Source: Gnetum montanum
Taxonomy: Eukaryota; Streptophyta; Gnetopsida; Gnetales; Gnetaceae
NCBI GenBank assembly: GCA_015680685.1
Contig: MNCI01004727.1
Span: 3,458 to 67,457, forward strand
Reading direction: 5' to 3'
DNA length: 64,000 nt
Shown piece by piece: positions 58,691 through 64,000 of the stretch; position 1 is the first letter of the stretch; the number at the start of each line of letters is the position of its first letter. Made by a program: the position numbers and the translations under genes. The notes beneath the pieces were generated by a model that saw only the letters and a list, made by a program, of their open reading frames with translations, had not been told where the DNA came from and did not search any database.

Positions 58691-59522
58691 TGATGAGTGG
58701 CGAGGTACCCCTACACTCAACCATATGAATACGAGCATTACACACGTGATCTGGTTGAACTCTGCAGACTAAGTGTCTATACGCCTCATGGAACACTTAA
58801 GGTTAATCGTTCGTTGTCTTCCCAGACTTACTTGTATTTGTCACAGTTGTATGGTTAAGTAAGTCTGAGGTATATGATTTTCATATCTTTTCTGTTTTAT
58901 CTCCTATGATAATGAGGTGAAGGATGAAGAGACTAATTAACTAACTTTAACTAACTAAGCCTTAATTAACCTAGCATTAGTATCCATTCCCACTTACCGT
59001 TCACACCCTGAACCAATGCAACCTTCTAGGATTACCAAACACTATTCGTTGTTGGGATTACCAATCGTAACGCACGTGCTTGAAGCAGTCGTACTGAATG
59101 CACTTAACTAGGAGAGAAGGGTTGAGAGAGATTTAATTAACTAATAAAGCATTTAAATAATGAACAATAAATAACAATAAATAAAGTCCTATTTAGCCTA
59201 GTCCATGCATTGCAAGGTTTATCCAAGAAGTTCGTCTTTATTTCCATACACAAACTTGTGTTCAGGTACAATATTTGCTCGAATAAAGATCCATTCACTT
59301 TGGAACTCCTACTGCGGGCACAAGGAAATTATTCTATCTCTAGAGAGGTAAAACTGCCAGAGTTTCGCTATGGTTTAGGCTTAAATTGAGAAACAAGGGA
59401 GAGCCGCCTCTTATTTATAGATTTGGCGACGCACTGCGATATCGTGTACGCGATATCGTCGGGGAAGACGCGATATCGCGGTGGACACGATATTGCGGCC
59501 CATGCGATATCGCGTCCCATCA
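58691..59522 (-). repeat. 5' LTR of element D (family A)
   Basis: 832 bp, TGATGAGTGGCG...CGTCCCATCA on +. Five 10-bp palindromes of GCGATATCGC type start at 59436, 59450, 59470, 59487 and 59504, followed (on -) by a TATA-like CTATAAATAAGAGG about 20 bp downstream. Confidence 0.93.
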
Positions 59523-59700
59523 AATGCCATATCAATAAAGACATGGAAAAAATAATTAAAGATGATATGAAGAAATTGCAAATTAATAAATATCTAGCTC
59601 TTCATAGAAGTGAATGGCAAAAGAGAACTTATGTAGTCAAGCCCATTTTGTTGGGACAAGGCTAGGATGATGATGATGAATTAATGTTCATGTTTATATG
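59523..59700 (+). pseudogene. LINE 3' end, right fragment
   Basis: Continues the LINE broken at 52583. It encodes HINKDMEKIIKDDMKKLQIN, then LHRSEWQKRTYVVKP, the usual ORF2 C-terminus, and stops at TAG 59663. GATGATGATGA follows as a short repeat tail. Confidence 0.7.
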
Positions 59701-60654
59701 GAGATTGGTGCATGCAAGTATTTTACTTGTTATATGTAGTATTTGATTGCAATGAAAAAAAGTGGAGACCCATTTGGAAGCTCACTTGGTGGGATAAGCA
59801 CTGAGGCTCCAATGATAATCCTTTTTAGTGTAGACTTTCTTAGCATTCAAAACGTTTTAACAACTTCTATAAATATAAAAATGTGGAATATATATTTACC
59901 ATGAATAATGATAGTAAAATATATCAAAGCATGTGATTTATTGGTTAAAGCCTACCAATCACATTTTCACTCACTAAGTGATTGTTGAGATATGTTCTAT
60001 ACATGAACCAATGTTGAGAACAACCACATAATAGCTTAGGTAAGCAATCATCATAATGTTGACCATATATCATTGGAGTGTACTTGTATTATAAGTATTT
60101 CAAATTCCAACACTACCATAATGTTAACTATATATCTTAAAGTACTTATAATCAAATTATTTCTTATTCTAACACTATATATATACACACATACAAATCC
60201 ATTAACCATAGGAAGGACTACCTTACACAATTTTGTGGACTTGACAAAAACACATTTAGTATATATATACGTATGTGCTACACGTCCATAGGAGGTGACG
60301 TCTATCATGTCAAGGACAAAAAAGGCAAATAAACAAGGCATTCGAAGATTCCTGTTCAAGCCAACAATTATCTTCTCCACCGATCTGAATTTTGAAATCC
60401 GGATGGTTTGGAGCACCCGTGAATGTGATATAACCACGAACATTTACTGGGATATTTGCTATTAAATGCAGACAGAAAATATCTATTTCGAGGTATCCTT
60501 TTGGTTTCAAGATTCGTAGCAGATTTCACCATAAAAAATGAATGGTGGAGTCCCAAAACCAGGCAACGTGGTAAGAATGAGCACCATCAGATTTTGGCCC
60601 CACATTGTGACGGCAACGCACAACCACAAACAAGACGATACCCCACCAGCCCTT
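59701..60654. other. Intergenic DNA between LINE tail and CAO
   Basis: AT-rich. 60050-60185 contains two diverged copies of a phrase ending in a TTCCAACAC-like word, resembling SINE tails seen near 29.1 and 32.8 kb. A TA/CA stretch lies near 60177-60195 and another near 60258-60270. No gene was recognised. Confidence 0.45.
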
Positions 60655-60790
60655 TATATTATTTGTAAGCCTATGTCTCAAAACCTCAGCCACAAACTCA
60701 ACACCCAAATAGCTCGCTAAAATATATTATTTGTAAGCCTATGTATCAAAACCTCAGCCACAAACTCAACACCCAAATAGCTCGCTAAAA
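60655..60790. repeat. 68-bp tandem duplication upstream of CAO
   Basis: Two adjacent copies (60655-60722 and 60723-60790) that differ at one base (TGTCTCA against TGTATCA). The near-identity implies a recent event. It lies about 500 bp upstream of the CAO start codon. Confidence 0.92.
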
Positions 60791-60959
60791 TAAAGACTTA
60801 ATAATAATAGCATTAACTGAGGTTTTCTTGCCATTTCATTGATTTAATGGAAGGTTAAAGACTGAAATATTAGGGCCGTGTATGGAACCCGACACCTAAT
60901 GGCTGCCAAGCGTTGGGCATACGTTCATCCGATGTGGCACGCATTCGCGCGCAGGATGC

Positions 60960-60965
60960 CACGTG
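60960..60965. promoter_or_regulatory. G-box (CACGTG) upstream of CAO
   Basis: CACGTG within GCCACGTGTC, about 330 bp upstream of the CAO start. G-boxes bind bZIP and bHLH factors such as HY5 and PIFs and are common in light-regulated promoters. The role here is inferred. Confidence 0.6.
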
Positions 60966-61293
60966 TCGGGCCGTGGAAGGCCGCAGGAGATCGCGCGCTT
61001 ACGCCGTCTGGCAAAGCTTCTTATCGCTTCTTCATTCTGGAATACAACAACAGAGAGAGAGAGTGAGAGAGAGTGTGTGTTAACGTTTTCATTCGTTGAA
61101 AATAATTCTCTTCTGTTTCTTCGTTTGTTGTTCTTTCGGTTTTTACTGTTAAGGAAGAGTTGCGGAATCGATTTTTCGGTTGTGTTGGGTGATCTTTTTT
61201 TTCGCGGAATCGAGTTTGAATTTGATTGGTTACGTTTTTCAATTAGGCGGAGTCGATTTTGAGTTGAGATTGTGAATTGTGTGTGGCGCTGCA

Positions 61294-63922
61294 ATGGCCG
61301 CCGCAGCGCTATGCTCGCCTGTTCCCGCGCAGCACCTCTGCAGGCCTGTCCGCACGTCCTCTGGAATTCTGGTTGCTTCTTGCTCGTTTTCCCGCTTCGG
61401 TGCTTCGTCCAAGGGAAAGAAGGTGAGAAAGCTTTCTTTTTCGTCTGCTTCCGTCTTTACAATTTGTTTTGTAAATTTGATTTTTCAGGTTTTTGAATTT
61501 TCCTTACGGCTATTTTAGATGCGAGATTTTGCATAAAAAGAGCTAGGGAGATTCTGATAATCGTTATAGTGAAGTCTTGCTGACAAATGTCGAAACGGCC
61601 ACTGAAGTGTGAAGTTTTGCCAGTGTTTAATTAGAAATGACAACTTAGCTACGGCTTTTTTGGAGAACAAACATGCACATGAAAGTGATTTTATATTTGA
61701 TGAGAAGTGCGATTATTAAGGATATTGCATTTTATTGGAGATGCAAAACCGAATACACATATTACTAAGTTACATGTGCCGTATGTTATGCGAGTGGTCT
61801 AAATGGAAAACGCTTTACTTTTGAAGGAGTGCATTTTGGCATTTTTCGAACTGCAAAGCCTGGGGGAGTCCTGGGAGCTCTATTTGAAAATCGCCTTCTG
61901 TTTACATCAGGGCAAGAACTGCACACATCCGTTTGTTTCATCATAATGGCATTTGACTTAGAAATTTGAAGAAATTAAAGTTTTATAAATTATTTTGAAG
62001 AAGACATAAAAACGATTGCATAAGAGTAACAAGTGTAATGGAGATGCATTATCGTAGCAGCCAATGTGATTGACGATTATTAGCAAATTTTCATATTTAA
62101 CATCTTTGTCAGTCATTCATTATAAAGACACTGAGTATATTCCATTGAAGCTACCGTATCCTGGTAATGGATAAAGAAAGATACAGTTTTTATTGTTACT
62201 CCATAGTTCAGTCGGTAAAATGGCAAGATGCCATGTAAATATTTTAATGATACTATTAAAATGAACTATGAAGTAATAGATACTGCAAATTGAGTTGTAT
62301 AACAATTTAGAATAATCTAGCAGAGTGGAGTCTCTATATGGTAACAGATTTCTTTTTATTTATGTAGGATTTCTTCTTCCTATGGCACTTCAATCCAAAT
62401 GTATGACAAATGTCATTATCAGCAATGTATGTACACTAATTATCTCTTTGTAATTAGATTGCCGTGGGATTCTTTCAAGTGGTAGCTGTGCTTGGAGATG
62501 AATCTTCTGAAAGGAGAAGTGGATGGGGGCATCTATTTGATGTTGAAGATCCAAGAGGTAGAACACCGCCTTGGAGAGGAAGAGACTTTGATGTATACCA
62601 GGCTTTGGAGGTGGCACGCCATGATATTCAATATTGTGATTGGAGAGCTCGCCAAGATGTGCGTTCCATCAAGTTGCTTCATGACAAGGTTTTGAAAACC
62701 TTAATTTCCGCATTAATTTATCAGTTTAGGTGCTCCTTTCAGCCAATCAAATTGACTGCGAATTTTAAGGAACCAATTCCTCATTTTCTGTCCTTAAAAT
62801 TTGATTTTCATTTAAATGGTGGCTTTATTTTAATTATTAGAGCTATTCCTTTTGTAGGTTGTCGATGTTTTGAATCCTTTAGCTCGTGATCATAAGTCTG
62901 TGCAGACAATGAAAAGAGAATTAGCAGACTTGCAAAAGGAATTGGCAAAGGCACATGAACAGGTATGAAGTTGAAAATAACCCATAGCCACATGCCCACA
63001 TCTTTTAGAGAGTAAATTAAATTGTTTTTCCTGCAATTCCTCTTTTGTTCAGTGCTTTTGACAGAGCTTTTAATAATTCAGGTTCATGTATCTGAGGCAA
63101 GGGTTGCAACTGCATTGAGCAAATTAGCCGAATTAGAGGCTTTTGTGAATGAAAATTTGTTGCAAGGCAATGTCTTAAAGGGCAGTGAACAGGAGGAAAA
63201 TAAATTGAGAACTTCATTGACGGCTTTAACAGAAACAAAGAAACCTTCAAGGAGGCAGTTGAAAGTGTCTGGACCTGTGAAACCGTATTCTCCAAACCTC
63301 AAAAACTTTTGGTACCCAGTTGCATTTTCTGCTGATATCAAAGATGATACAATGGTAATCCATTGCGACTAGACAGAAAAATAAATATACAAGCAAAATT
63401 TGGATTCTGAGGATATTTTTAGCCTTCTCTTTTCTTGGCATTTGCAGATTCCTTTTGATTGTTTTGAAGAACCATGGGTAATATTCCGAGGAAGAGATGG
63501 ACGAGCAGGCTGCGTTCAAAATACGTGTGCACATCGGGCTTGCCCCTTGCACCTTGGTTCAGTGAATGACGGTCGCATTCAGTGTCCATACCATGGTATG
63601 TGTCATAGAGATCCAGATTCACTCGTTGGTGAACTAAGAATTTCTCATTTTCCTGTTTGTGTGAATCATCGGAGAGCAAGCTAATTTAGCATCAACTGGT
63701 TTATGGTTTATAGTATTTTTTGTCATCTGACATGCAGGTTGGGCGTATGCAACTGATGGAGTGTGTGAGAAGATGCCATCTACACGCTTGCTAAATGTTC
63801 GCATCAAATCTTTGCCGTGTGTGGAGCAGGATGGATTAATATGGGTATGGCCTGGTACAGCATTGCCTAATTATCCCTTGCCTTCTTTAGCTCCTCCATC
63901 TGGATTTGAGGTGCATGCCCAG
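61294..63922 (+). CDS. CAO: Chlorophyllide a oxygenase, first 6 exons (partial)
   Basis: Plastid Rieske-type monooxygenase that converts chlorophyllide a to b in two oxygenations, using reduced ferredoxin. Exons: 61294-61422, 62458-62688, 62858-62962, 63082-63354, 63448-63595, 63738-63922. All introns are GT-AG with consistent phase, giving residues 1-357. The start MAAAALCSPVPAQH is followed by a Ser/Arg-rich plastid transit peptide (about 45-50 residues). Residues about 50-155 form the N-terminal regulatory domain (WGHLFDVEDPRGRTPPW, DIQYCDWRARQD). A coiled coil follows (ELADLQKELAKAHEQVHVSE, residues about 140-185). The Rieske [2Fe-2S] ligands are C273, H275, C292 and H295 (CAH, then CPYH, 16 residues between). 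The mononuclear iron site lies in exons beyond the window. A GA-repeat leader lies at 61050-61075. Confidence 0.95.
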
Positions 63923-64000
63923 GTAACTAATGCGCTATATCGATGGTGTCTCACTTATGTTGGAATACTTGCTTTTGTTAGTTTTTCTAATCAATCAAAA

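Larger units (their letters stand above)
52584..59522 (-). mobile_element. Element D: deleted Athila-like element
   Basis: Closely similar LTRs (52584-53412 and 58691-59522) flank 5.3 kb. On the - strand it has LTR, PBS, gag, a protease-proximal piece with a 115-base N gap, then directly the 3' internal spacer. RT, RNase H, integrase and the extra ORF are absent. It is inserted in a LINE tail; the flanks AAAGC and AATGC differ at one base. High LTR similarity makes it the youngest element here. If it ever moved in this form it needed pol supplied by another element. Confidence 0.85.

Noticed and set aside
1-64000. CRISPR arrays, operons or other bacterial features
   Set aside because: Spliced plant genes and plant retroelements throughout. 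The palindromic arrays are inside LTRs and have no regular unique spacers.

Overview
The window is nuclear DNA of a land plant. Three genes with clear plant orthologues and canonical GT-AG introns (SEC23, a histidine phosphotransfer protein, and chlorophyllide a oxygenase) lie among tens of kilobases of nested, decayed retroelements. Low GC, wide gene spacing and old, mutated Ty3/gypsy elements suggest a large repeat-rich genome. A gymnosperm is possible, but the sequence alone does not settle this. The assembly has two long N gaps (42809-43500, 55768-55882) and four single-N joins, at least three of which sit between two copies of the same short sequence.

Layout. 1-1606: an internally deleted LTR element on the + strand. 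1607-2885: A-rich DNA with no recognised feature. 2886-14600: an old Athila/Tat-like Ty3/gypsy element on the - strand (element E), with gag, protease, RT, RNase H, integrase and an extra ORF all decayed, interrupted by a solo LTR (5723-6518). 14870-18600: a decayed LINE broken up by a foldback element and a roughly 0.9 kb duplication. 19286-26735: SEC23, 14 exons, + strand. 26736-30240: AT-rich intergenic DNA with tRNA-derived SINE pieces. 30241-31182: a five-exon histidine phosphotransfer gene on the - strand. 31330-33540: intergenic DNA with microsatellites. 33550-35770: an LTR with PBS and gag remnant on the + strand. 36655-51532: an LTR (C) split by a 13.9 kb Athila-like element F (37004-50922, - strand), which itself carries a solo LTR in gag. 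52584-59522: a younger, deleted Athila-like element D on the - strand, inserted in the 3' end of a LINE. 59523-61293: LINE tail, intergenic DNA and the CAO upstream region. 61294-63922 and beyond: the first six exons of CAO, running off the window.

How the parts relate. The three genes are unrelated in function: COPII secretory coat, cytokinin phosphorelay, and chlorophyll b synthesis. The most interesting structure is in the Athila-like elements. In both E and F, a short module made of a TATA-like box plus an array of about 10-bp palindromes lies between integrase and the extra (env-position) ORF. Its palindromes resemble those in the U3 of that element's own LTR (GATATC type in E, GTATAC type in F). 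Element D lacks the extra ORF and also lacks the module. I infer that the module is a U3-like internal promoter for the extra ORF. In F the C-terminal part of that ORF is a single frame of about 470 codons, strongly coiled-coil, interrupted only by stops that one transition can explain.
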